64,000 bases of DNA. Source: Ampullaceana balthica. Lineage: Eukaryota > Mollusca > Gastropoda > Lymnaeidae. The notes beneath the pieces are model-generated. The model was not told the DNA's origin, ran no database searches, and saw only the letters and a program-made list of their open reading frames with translations. Of this stretch, positions 21,273 through 31,156 are shown one piece after another (position 1 is the stretch's first letter; each line of letters begins with the position of its first letter). The stretch spans positions 1 through 64,000 of the forward strand of contig CALYLW010000121.1 in the NCBI GenBank assembly GCA_944989445.1. Reading direction: 5' to 3'. The translations under genes were made by a program, and so were the position numbers.

Positions 21273-22125
21273 TTTCACATTTAATAACTCCTTTAGGATT
21301 AGTTGTTTTCAATGAAATAAATACCTTGCATTTAAATAAAAAATTATTTTTTTAAAAATTGTATTAAAATGGACAAACTGCTAGATGGAAAGGCATATCT
21401 ACACCAATTAGTTTCCCGTTTTCGCAATTAAGATTTCGCTATTGTTTTGATTTAATTGAACCATGGATTATACAATATTTTATTCTTTGGGTTTTTCAGT
21501 AAGGCTATTTATATATGGGTCTCATTTTTAGACATAATAAAGGACTATAAATTTGCATTGTTTATTTAGAAATCACTTTGTTTACAAAGTCATTTTGGAG
21601 ATTTCGACTAAGTTTTTGCAATTAGTGTTTTATATTAAGAATCTCGTGTGTATTATTTTAAATTTGTATCTTTAAATTTTTAAAATAAATTCCCTTTTTT
21701 ATTAAAAAAGTGTTTAACTTAGTAAATAACCAGTATTTAATTTGTTGATTATAGAAAAAAATTGGAATATATTATTGACTTTTGATTTTTTAAAAAATTG
21801 ATTTCCAATTTCCGTCTACTGTGCTCTTGTTTTATAATTATTTAGAAAGTTTGGCCAATATTATTTAAATTTGAGTAATATCTAATGATGAACTAGATAT
21901 TTATAAAGTTTTGAAAATCGCAAAAGTATTGTCCAACTACAAAATACCGCGCTTTAACTAGAATTACAAAAAAATAAGCAAACACATTATTAAAAAGCAT
22001 TTTACTCAGTCTTAGTACACTTTTCCAAAGGTTTCTAGCATATTTTATTTTCTTATATAACCAGTCATTGGTTTCTTGGAATTTCCTTTCTTCTGAAATT
22101 GTTGCAACGCGCAGGTCAAGTAGTC
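21273..22125. other. AT-rich intergenic DNA
   Basis: No supported feature. Short phrases at 21535-21560 and 21580-21640 resemble the decayed upstream part of LINE-A (compare 52585-52720), so old LINE-A DNA may continue here. Confidence 0.4.
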
Positions 22126-22129
22126 ATGT

Positions 22130-22610
22130 ATAAGTATATATAGAAAAGACAAACGGACGGGCGGTCGAATTCTTAGTCACATAAGTTTTTACATGGATCG
22201 ATGGACTTGGCAAAACTTGGCAGATGTATCCATTATCATGCTGTTTGAAACTTAGAGGGTTCCACATCATTTACCTTTGGGGCCGGCGGCCTATTTAATT
22301 TTTTTCTAATGTAGCTAATGTAAGGGCAAACTTTAAAAAAAAATGCAAACTGGGTAGATATGTGGATCTAGACCAAGCTAGACGCACACAAAAATCATGG
22401 CCCATTCAAAATTAATTTTAGGAATCGAAATCGCAATAACCCAATCATTAGGGTCAGGGTCTCAAAAGAACTGTTTTCCAATTATGAGCTATACCAACAT
22501 TATTTTAAGCATTGGCTACTGGGTAAATGAATGGATCTTGACCAAACTTAGTACATAAATACTTCACGACCCATTTCAAAATACTATAGCACTTTAATGA
22601 GAAGTGTGAG
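22130..22610 (+). repeat. Helitron-related interspersed repeat, decayed
   Basis: It contains a GGGGCCGGCGGCC box, 'TTCCAATTATGAGCTATA' and 'AAATGAATGGATCT' phrases. These parallel the block at 41690-41900 (GGGGGCCCCGAG, TTTGAGCTATATA, ATGAATGGATCTC) and the Helitron 5' region. Termini not found. Confidence 0.4.
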
Positions 22611-22639
22611 TGCATAGAGTGCAGGTGAGAGACGCCTAT

Positions 22640-22900
22640 AGTTTCGGTCACTCTCATTACCTTAACCTTAAACTTTAACCTGAAAATTAACCAGCACCAT
22701 ACACAACTTTCAACCTGACTAAGCATTGACCTAACCTAAATCAATTATCACTAAGCCTATCGTGAAAATTAACCTGAAGACTAACGGAAACCTGAATAAA
22801 CTTAAACTTTAACTGAAACGTAACCCTATGAATAAACTAAAAACTAACTAAACATGAACTTTACATAACCATCCTAAGCATAAACTAAAACCTTCAGGTT
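22640..22900. repeat. Degenerate AACCTRAA-rich tract
   Basis: Short phrases such as TTAACCTGAAAATTAACC, GACCTAACCTAAATC and AACCTGAATAAAC recur irregularly over ~250 bp. Low-complexity sequence of unknown origin. Confidence 0.4.
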
Positions 22901-22904
22901 ACTT

Positions 22905-23096
22905 TATCAAAGCTTTTGCTAACACCTGGGCAACCTGCTCCATCTTCCAAGCTGTGATGTTCAACATTGTCTGAGTGTAGGACTCTCTAGTCCCCCTGGC
23001 CTCCTCACCCATGTCTACCAGCCACGAAGTCAACAGATGCACCACTGTTTCAGAGGTTAAGCTGCAATGCGGTGTTGAAAAATAAATCCTCCCCAA
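22905..23096 (-). other. Unassigned coding-like open frame (~60 codons)
   Basis: A minus-strand frame with balanced composition (ETVVHLLTSWLVDMGEEARG, then TQTMLNITAWKMEQVAQVL) stands out from the AT-rich surroundings. I do not recognise a family. It could be a host exon or a piece of an unidentified element; its start in the CTCC-rich repeat next to it is not convincing. Confidence 0.2.
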
Positions 23097-23228
23097 TACA
23101 GAATCTCCCCCTTCCCGGCCGATTTATTTTAAAATAAATCCTCCGGGGTAGAAAATATTCTCCTGCAGTTTAAATATAAATTCTCCCCTACCCTGTAAAA
23201 TAATATCTCCCCCAAAATAAATCCTCAA
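23081..23228. repeat. Degenerate ATAAATCCTCCCC boxes
   Basis: AAATAAATCCTCCCC-like boxes recur at about 23081, 23132, 23167, 23199 and 23215, separated by C-rich spacers. Function unknown. Confidence 0.5.
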
Positions 23229-23469
23229 CTATCAAGATTTTAATACAACACAAAATGATCCCTAAAAACAGAATTGTAATAGTCACACGTGTTTACTTTT
23301 AATACTGTTTATGGTAGTGACGTAGCTAGAGAGATATGAGGAGGGTGAGGACTACACAATTTGACACCATTTCAGGGGCGTAACAAATGTCTTGAACTGC
23401 ATTCTGAATATTTACACTATTTTGCTTTAATTTTAAACGGGTTGTTAATCCAAAATAAAGTGCATCATT

Positions 23470-23935
23470 GTGTTGTGTTTCTAATCACTTGTGTAGATCA
23501 TTGTGTTTTGTTTTTCTAATCACTTGTGTACATCATTGTGGTGTGTTTCCCATCACTTGTGTACATCATTGTGTTGTGTTTCTAATCACGTGTGTACATC
23601 ATTGTGTTGTGTTTCCCATCACTTGTGTACATCATTGTGTTGTGTTTCTAATCACTTGTGTACATCATTGTGTTGTGCTTCCAATCACTTGTGCACATCA
23701 TTGTGTTGCGTTTCTAATCACTTGTGTACATCATTGTGTTGTGTTTCCCATCACTTGTGAACATCATTGTGTTGTGTTTCTAATCACTTGCGTACATCAT
23801 TGTGTTGTGTTTCCCATCACTTGTGAACATCATTGTGTTGTGTTTCTAATCAATTGTGTGCATCATTGTGTTTTGTTCCCCATTACTTGTTTACATCATT
23901 GTTTTGTTTTTCTAATCACTTGCGTACAAACGCGG
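23470..23935 (+). repeat. 33-bp minisatellite, about 14 copies
   Basis: Unit CACTTGTGTACATCATTG followed by TGTTGTGTTTCTAAT or a CCCAT variant. Two unit variants alternate (TTTCTAATC and TTTCCCATC), giving a 66-bp higher-order pattern in the middle. Because 33 is a multiple of 3, a frame of ~220 codons stays open with an 11-residue repeat. I treat this as a by-product, not a gene. Confidence 0.9.
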
Positions 23936-24434
23936 TTGTTGATGTATGAGGGCATTTTTTTTATAATGGTGTGTGTGTGTGGAAAAGGCAGGATTTGTAC
24001 ATTGTGTAGATACGGTAAAGCTACACAGTATCCATGTATTCTGCAGCAATCCGGTGTGGAATTCAGTAATTGGGCGGGAGTTCAATACCAAGAATTTAAC
24101 GTATCGGGTGACGCTACTGATTGTTTAAACGTGTGACCTGATTTGTTTAGTCTAAGTTTTGGCCTGTGTAATTGTGTGTTATGAGACAGCTACACTAAAG
24201 GTAATCCCATTTAAAAGCTCTTTCTATAGATACATTTACTATATTAAAAAAGTCAACTTAAAAATGTTATAAATTTACATACCTTGGCGACTTTGATTTC
24301 TTAAATTTGTAAATTTTGCAAACGCTACCGGTAAATGACGGTAATAACATTGTTCAATTATTCTATGCTCACATAGTAAGCACAAGTTTAGTTTAAGTTC
24401 TTACCACAAGGGATACTCACAAACGTAAGGAATG

Positions 24435-24830
24435 AATTAATAATAATAATAATAATAAATTGATTATTTATATAGCGCTGTATCCCAGTAAGGAACTGGG
24501 CTCACAGCGCTTTACATGAAAGAAATAACATACTTATAAGTATTAAATTAACTTTCATATCACAACAAACATAAAAAATTACAATACATTATACATAAGC
24601 TACGTAAATCATTTACAAGAAATGTTGTTTCATCAATTTTAAAAATAAGTTGTGAAAAGATGTGTCTTAAGTGCAGTCTTGAAAGACTTGGTTGTTTGAA
24701 TGCTACGTATGTGTAATGGTAGAGAATCCATTGTTTGGCTGCACAAAAAGAGAATGACCTTTCACCAAACGTTTTGGTGCGTGTCGTAGGAACAGAGAGA
24801 ACGCGAGTGTATTACTTGATCATCTCTGTT
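24435..24830. repeat. Interspersed repeat beginning with AAT triplets
   Basis: An ATA/AAT run (24441-24460) leads into TATATAGCGCTGTATCCCAG and ...GCTCACAGCGCTTTACATG, an inverted AGCGCTGT/ACAGCGCT pair. The following ~300 bp show no coding potential. This layout resembles the 3' part of a retroposon common in invertebrates; class not assigned. Confidence 0.4.
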
Positions 24831-25039
24831 TTTCAGTTCATCTTTATTTCATTTTAATAACGCCTATCTCGGGACGTGAACCCCAATTGCCCTCAACTTG
24901 TTACGCCCCTGACTGAACTTATAGTTGTTGAATTTTCAGTAATTATTGATATATATGATTATAATCATACACAAATGCATGTCGCACAAATACAAAATGT
25001 AGTGTTACTCATAATCGTTAATAAGACACTTATGTAAGA

Positions 25040-25440
25040 GTTGGTTGAGCAATGCTTCGTTCTCATTTGAGTCACCAAACTAGTCTTTGGTGCTCAGTTT
25101 CCACGATTTGTCTGCTCGACTAGACCTGGGCATGTTGACATAACATTGGCAACAGAAAGAAAAATATACTTTGAAATTAAATTTCCGAATTATTTCAACA
25201 ACCACATACTATATTGCACATCGCAAAAAAACACGTTTTTATAATTTTGCTGTTTCTGAAGACCAGACAATGTTAATTGTGTTATTTAGGTCATGACACG
25301 CTTTGACGACGTCTGCATCGTATTTCCATTCTGGTGGAGCACTGTCACAACTGGACACGGGCTCTGACCTGGTCATAGAAACGTTTTGGAGAACCTTATT
25401 AAAATATAGAGTTATGGGAATGAGAGTGACCGTAAAATGA
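25040..25440 (-). other. Unassigned exon-like segments
   Basis: On the minus strand, 25239-25400 encodes a Cys-bearing stretch (CDSAPPEWKYDADVVKACHD, then NTINIVWSSETAKL). About 130 bp downstream, 25085-25138 has a possible acceptor (...CATGCCCAG) and a short frame (SSRADKSWKLSTKD) to a stop. The composition is protein-like but no family is recognised and no donor is convincing. It could be the end of a host gene or of an unknown element. Confidence 0.2.
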
Positions 25441-25477
25441 AGAAACAAACATTCATGACATACATCTATGTCTCTAT

Positions 25478-26334
25478 GGCATCCGTCCATCCTCATGGGA
25501 TGATGGCGTTTCCTCCTGCTCCTCTACCCCCTTTCCCTTTCTCCTGGCCCTTTTCTCCTCGCTCCTGGCTGTAAGGGTAGGCTTCCGCGACTTGAATGCC
25601 CTCGCGCACTTTTGCCCGCCAGGAAGTGCGCTCGACAGCAATGGTCTCCCACGTTTTATTGTCAATCTGCGCCAGAGTCATATCTTTCTTGCAGACATCC
25701 TTGAAGCGCAAGCAGGGGCGTACTCTCTTCCGCATACCAGTTGCCAGCTCGCCGTAAAGCAAGGTTCTTGGAATGCGTTCCGGGCTCATCCTGCGGACAT
25801 GTCCCAACCACCGCAGGCGCCTCTCACTCAGGATTGAGTGCATGCTCAGCATATGACTCCTTCTGAGTACCTCGACATTCGTGATCTTATCCTGCCACTT
25901 GATGTGCAGAATCCTACGCAAGCATCGTAAGGGGAAGCTGTTGAGTTGCTTTGTTTGTTTGGCATAGGTCGTCCAGCACTCGCTGCCATAGAGGAGTGTG
26001 CTGAGCACGCAGACCTGGTACACAGTGATTTTCGACCTATAAGTAAGCTGTGCATTGTTCCACACTCTTTGCTTCAGCCTAGCCATTATTGATGCAGCCT
26101 TGCTGATTCTGGTTTCAATTTCCTTTTCCAGGGCGAGTGTGCTTGTGATGTTACTGCCAAGTTAGGTAAAATCATCGACAACATCCAAGGTGTTTCCCTC
26201 AATGGAAATTGCTGGGAAGCAGTCTGTTCCTTGTCTCATAATGTTGGTCTTTTTGAGGTTTATCGTTAGACCAAAATCCTTGCATGCCTCCTGCGACACA
26301 GATGGCGCCTTGTTGTATCAGCTAAGCTGTTCCC
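25478..26334 (-). pseudogene. LINE-B copy 2, 3' half (RT C-terminal region)
   Basis: Minus-strand remains of a LINE reverse transcriptase after the catalytic motif. It shows SACKDFGLTI-like sequence at the start, then SIMARLKQRVWNNAQLT, CVLSTLLYGSECWTTY, LRCLRRILHIKWQDKITN, RRLRWLGHVRRM and CLRFKDVCKKDM. A stop lies near 26165 and the frame ends at 25493, short of the zinc-finger end seen in copy 1. At 26335 it meets 5'UTR sequence of the same element running on the opposite strand, so the element is inverted at its 5' end. Confidence 0.8.
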
Positions 26335-26786
26335 CTGGAATAACCATTTGTGTGGAGAGAGAGGACCTGCTGCCTGGGCAACAGCTGGTCTTCTTTAAAG
26401 CTCTGCCTAGGCTATCGTAGCCTCCTTTTGTTTTTTATTTTTGGTTCTACCTACTCAACCCAATCTTTGAGAGGTCACTCCAGCTTCGTTGCAAGGCGTA
26501 GACACAAAACTTGGAACGGCAGTTACCGGTTATAAGCCATTGCTCAATTGGCGTAGAGCTGGGCGCTAGGGGTCGTTCCAGACGGTGGGAGGGATCGCCA
26601 TGTCTCACTGAGCATCTACCGCCCGCCTTAAGCTGGGCAGCCCCCAGCCAGTAATGTGAGGTTCCGTCATGGCTCGCCTGCCCCATTGGGTGCATGGGGC
26701 TCAGAGTGATCAACTCAACAAGTGAGCCATAATCCCAAGCACAAACTGAAAAAATAAGAAAGAAGTTACCAGCACTTCGTTTAGCA
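26335..26786 (+). other. LINE-B copy 2, 5' untranslated region (inverted segment)
   Basis: Nucleotide similarity to 46835-47210 and 35565-35630: GTGGAGAGAGAGGACCTGCTG, then GGGCAACAGCTGGT, CAATTGGCGTAGAGCTGGGC and AAGCTGGGCAGCCCCCAGCC. It leads into the endonuclease coding sequence. Confidence 0.7.
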
Positions 26787-27839
26787 AGATGGAATGTCAG
26801 AACCCTCTGCACTGGTTTTAACTCTTACCCCTCATGTGCGGAAAATATAAGGAAGGCAGCGGTCATTGACAGGGACGTTTTCCGTCTCGGCATCGACATT
26901 GCATGCTTTCAGGAGACGCAGCTGGCTGACAACGGAAAAGTGGTTGAGGCCAACTACACATTTGTCTGGCAAGGACTACCATCAGACATACCAAGGCAGC
27001 ATGGCGTTGGTTTTGCCATAAAAAACTCTCTTATGTCATATGTTGAACTGGCGGCACTTGGCACTGAGGGGATACTTGGCATTATAGTTTCAACATCATC
27101 AGGTGCAGCCCATATCATCAGCCTGTATGCACCAACTCTCTGCTCTGAAGAATAGTTAAAAGACAACTTCTATGAGGCTCTAGACTTCGCAGTAGCAAAT
27201 ATTCCCACACATGAGAGTCTATACCTCCTCGGCGACTTCAACGCCAAGGTAGGTGCAGATCACAAAGCCTGGTCCACCAGCATTGGCTTACACGGCATTG
27301 GTAAAATTAATAACAACGGCCAGCGACTGCTCGAGCTATGTAGTACTCACAATCTGTGTGTAACTAACACATTCTTCAAATGCAAGAACATCCACAAAGT
27401 ATCTTGGAGACATCCCCACTCCAAGCACTGGCACCAGCTCGACCTCGTTCTCACCAGGCGATCTGACCTTGCCAGTATGCTATAAACACGCAGTTACCAC
27501 AGTGCCGACTGTGACACAGACCACTCTTTGTTCGCAAGTAGAATCAAAATAATACCAAAGAAATTGTGTCACTCTAAGAGCAAGGGTAAAACTCGCATCA
27601 ACACGCAGAATATCAACTGCCCTGAGATAAGGGATCAGCTTAACTCCAAGCTTGAGCAAGCTCTTAAGGCCAACACCTCGCGGAAATCAAACCCCAATCT
27701 CCATGATGCTATAGTGACAGAACAAATCGATGCGAATTGGCTCCATCTTCGAGGAAGGATAGAAAAAATTTAGATTGGTTCGAGGCCCACTGGTTTAAAA
27801 TCAATCCCGTGACGGAGACAAAAATAAAAGCTCTATTGG
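26787..27839 (+). pseudogene. LINE-B copy 2 APE-type endonuclease domain
   Basis: Encodes the apurinic-like endonuclease that nicks target DNA for LINE insertion. Motifs in order are WNVRTL, FQETQ (catalytic Glu), RQHGVGFAIKN, YLLGDFNAKVG (Asp/Asn), WRHPHSKHWHQLDL and DCDTDHS (Asp-His). In-frame stops occur at about 27154 and 27482 and frames shift after 27770, so it is dead. It is cut by the hAT element at 27840 and resumes at 30352. Confidence 0.85.
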
Positions 27840-30351
27840 CAGTGGCGTAGCGAGGGGGGGCAGGGGGGAGATATGTCCCCGGGCGCCACATTAGGGGGCG
27901 CCAAAATGAGTATTAAAACTCATTATTTAATTTTATTTTGGTGTAAACTAATGTATCCCAAATACGTTTGCAAGATTGAATTTTGGAGCTCCGAAAATAG
28001 TTTAATTACAAATCAGTTGGCAAGCATAATTTTGGCACCCCCATTGAGCGTTAAGGGGCGCCATTCTACTCATAAATAAATGAAACATCCACAATGTCGT
28101 ATTGCTGATGGCAATTAAAAAACTGTGAGTTGCTGGGAGTGAAAGTAAGGGAACAGTAAGAGACAAAAGCGATGCTATTAATAGAACAGACAGAGACGAC
28201 ACTAAAACCAACCAAAATCACCAAGACAAGAAAAGGGAGTGGCTTAAGGCTTACAGAATGGTTAATTCGCGTCCCTTTGCTGCATGCTGTGACTCTTTTT
28301 AAAAAGAAAAATCTTACTTCCCTAATTCCACTGTGGAGGGAGTAAAGTGGGGAGGGAGGAAGGGAAGGTCTCTCCTCTCACGGGCTTGTGTCGGTATGTC
28401 AAAGCAAGTTGGATTCCTTTTATATGAAACATCAGACACCGCCTTTCTTTCCTGTCTCTCTGTGATCAAACGTGATCAGTATGATCCACTGTTAGTAAAA
28501 AATAAAAAAAAACATGCCCGAGAAAATCCAGGTTCAGTATCTTATTTATCATCAGAAATCCAAAATGAATTTATCCACCTACATTCATCGACTGTATGGA
28601 ATCAGCTGTTGGGTGAAATCAGAAAAAAAAACTAGTACTACGATATCTTGCTTGACTCAACACCCGATCCAAGACACCGTGAACAGCTTTCTCAAGTCAT
28701 CAGATTTGTGGATGTTGATTTTCAAAATAAATAAGAAACCTTAAATAATCATTTTTAGGTTTTATCCAGATACATTTCAAAGACGCAGTAAGCCTTGAAA
28801 GAGTTATCGTAGAGAAACTGGAATCTAAGAACATACCTCTGGCCGACTATCGGTCACAATGTTATGACAATGCTGCTGTAATGACTGGGCACATATCCGA
28901 CCTTCAACACCGAATATGTGCCAGAAATCACAGAGCATTGTTCATAAACTGTGACAACCACAGCATAAACCTAGCAGGAGTACAATCAGCTAAACAGGAT
29001 CTAATGGTTAACACGTTTTTTTTGGAACAGTTGAAAGTATAAATTTTTGTTTTCTCTCATTCAACAACTCGTTGGGAAGAATTAATAAGAGTTGTGCCAA
29101 TCACAATGAAGAGGGATTCTGAAACACGTTGGAGTGCACGATCAGAAGCTGTTAAAGCAGTTTATGAAGGACTAGATGAACTGGTAGGGCTGTTGGAAAA
29201 ATTATCAGAACATACAAATATGACGCCTGACACCAGAAGTGATGTAGAAACTTTGCAGGCAGGTATATTAAACTTTAACTTCCTAGTTTGTTAAATTTCT
29301 GGTACATCCTACTGGGGAAAATTGATCGTGTACAGAAACGGTTGCAGAATACTACTGTGAATTTCAAGGAAGCAACATTTGATCTTGAGTCGCTGGAGCA
29401 AGACATTTTCAACATTCGTGATAATTTGAGACAGGTTGCGGTAGATAATGGAAAAGAAAATGCACAACTTGGGGAATCGAGGTTATTAGAAGGTTTAGAC
29501 GGCATAGGAGGATGTCAGGAGAATTAAAAATAGATGCAGGACCTTCTGCAGAAGAAGAAATTGCACGTGATATGAACAGTGTAATTGATAGACTCCAACA
29601 GGAGATATCAATACGGTTTTACGTCTAAAAAATCTAAACAACAAATTTGGATTTTTACTAGACGTCAAAACTGTTCTTGCTGAGACAAAAGTCGATACAC
29701 TTCGTTAAAATTGCTTAGATTTTGCTAACTTATACGACACTGACGTCAATGGTCACGAATTGTGCACATAAATCAGAGACTCAAAATGCTTCTCAGTACC
29801 CGGACTGAAGTTCTATGGGAAACTTCTTTGGATCTTCTTGGTTTTATTGTTTCATATGGTATTTCTGAATATTCGCATTTCAATTCAAATACTTCTAACA
29901 ATTGATGTTTCAACCGAAAGCTGTGAGCGGTCCTTCAGCAAACTGAAGCTTATTTTGTCTTTTTACGTGCTTTATTGGGACAAGATCTTCAGAGTAATCC
30001 TGCACTCCTTAGCATCGAAAGAGAAACACTTGAGAATATTAATTTTGACAACGTGATTGACGAGTTTGCGACATTCAAATCAAGGAGAATATTTTTTTAA
30101 TAGACTATGTCTAATTGTATAATTAGTAGAGTATTTTGTTTTTCAAATAAATTGTTTACAATCGTTAAAAGAATGATTATTCTGTATTCTATTTCATTAA
30201 AATGCCAGAAGCTTCAAAAATGAACTATAAAAACCGTAAAATTTTAAATTTTTCTTGGGGGCTCAGTGAGCCCCCAGAATCTTTAAGTCCGACAAGGGGC
30301 GCAGATTTTGTGTCATGTCCCCGGGCGCACGTGAACCTAGCTACGCCACTG
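27840..30351 (+). mobile_element. hAT DNA transposon inserted in LINE-B
   Basis: Terminal inverted repeats are CAGTGGCGTAGC (27840-27851) and GCTACGCCACTG (30340-30351), each followed inward by a CCCGGGCGC phrase. Flanks TCTATTGG and TCTATTTG are a 7/8 target duplication. Removing the element rejoins the LINE-B reading ALLAYK. It carries a broken transposase gene on the same strand. Confidence 0.9.
28330..30094 (+). pseudogene. hAT transposase pseudogene (DUF4371/ZMYM1-like type)
   Basis: Fragments in several frames follow the order of this transposase family: FLSCLSVIKRDQYDPLL, YLSSEIQNEFIHL, a DILLDSTPDPRHREQLSQ-like segment (about 28640-28700), NIPLADYRSQCYDNAAVMTG (about 28830), RHNRALF/CDNHSINLAG (about 28930-28980), RDSETRWSARSEAVKAVYEG (29110) and the C-terminal dimerisation part STESCERSFSKLKLI (about 29905) with INFDNVIDEF (30035). 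At least five frame breaks. It would bind and cut the element ends; it is inactive. Confidence 0.8.
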
Positions 30352-31022
30352 TCTATTTGCCTACAAAGCTTCCCCTGGAGCTGACACCCTGCAATGTCCC
30401 AGAAATGCAAGAACACAGCCCGGAAGACTGCACGTTTTTGCGCTAACACTTATTGGGTGGAACTATGCAAAAGCGTTCAATCTGCTGCTGAACAGGGAGA
30501 TATTAAAAGAATGTACGACGGCATAAAAAAGGCCACTGGGCTCACAATATCGAAGTCAGCTCCAATCAAGACAAAATCAGGTGAGATGATCACAGAACGA
30601 GAAAAGCAGATGCGGCGCTGGACTGAGCACTATCTAGAACTCTATGCGACACAGAATGTAGTATCTGACTCTGCCATAGAAAGAATCCAAGATCTACCAG
30701 TGTTAGATCTGCTTGATGCACCACCGGCACTAGAGGAGCTTAGTAGGGCTATCGATCATCTGAGCAATGGGAAGGCCCCAGGCAACGATGACATTCCTAC
30801 AGAAGTCCTTAAGCACGGCCAGTCAGGACTACTAAAGCCTCTGCATGAACTCATGTGTGATTGCTGGGAACACGGGCACATCCCACAGGATATGCGTGAC
30901 GCCAAAATAGTCACGCTTTATAAAAACAAAGGTGATCGCAGCGATGCAATAACTATCGTGGCATCTCCTTACTGAGTATTGTGGGAAAGGCTTTTGCCAG
31001 AGTGATCCTTGCACGTCTGCAA
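30352..31022 (+). pseudogene. LINE-B copy 2, RT N-terminal half
   Basis: Continuation of the LINE-B frame interrupted by the hAT. Readable parts are ANTYWVELCKSVQSAAEQGD, GEMITEREKQMRRWTEHYLE, AIDHLSNGKAPGNDDIPTEV and AKIVTLYKNKGDRSD. The frame breaks at about 30945, with sequence similarity up to about 31022. The catalytic half of RT is missing between here and the part on the opposite strand at 26334. Confidence 0.85.
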
Positions 31023-31088
31023 ACTCTCTTGCATACGGTATAAGAAAGGTGTTCTTATCCCTGTGTCTATCTGAGGGTTGTATTAGAT
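31023..31088 (-). pseudogene. LINE-A fragment (66 bp)
   Basis: The minus strand reads IQPSDRHRDKNTFLIPYA, identical in layout to the LINE-A end at 59040-59100. Confidence 0.75.
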
Positions 31089-31156
31089 CAGGGGTGCGCA
31101 ACCTGCGGCCATAGTCCGCATGCGGCAGTGGACACGAAAATGTGCGGCCTTGAAAT
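31089..31156 (+). mobile_element. hAT terminal fragment
   Basis: CAGGGGTGCGCAACCTGCGGCC followed by a GCATGCGGC phrase is a typical hAT left end. The matching right end is not seen. Confidence 0.5.

Noticed and set aside
23468..24136. 222-codon Cys/His-rich frame as a gene
   Set aside because: It is made by a 33-bp minisatellite, a second frame is equally open and no gene context exists.
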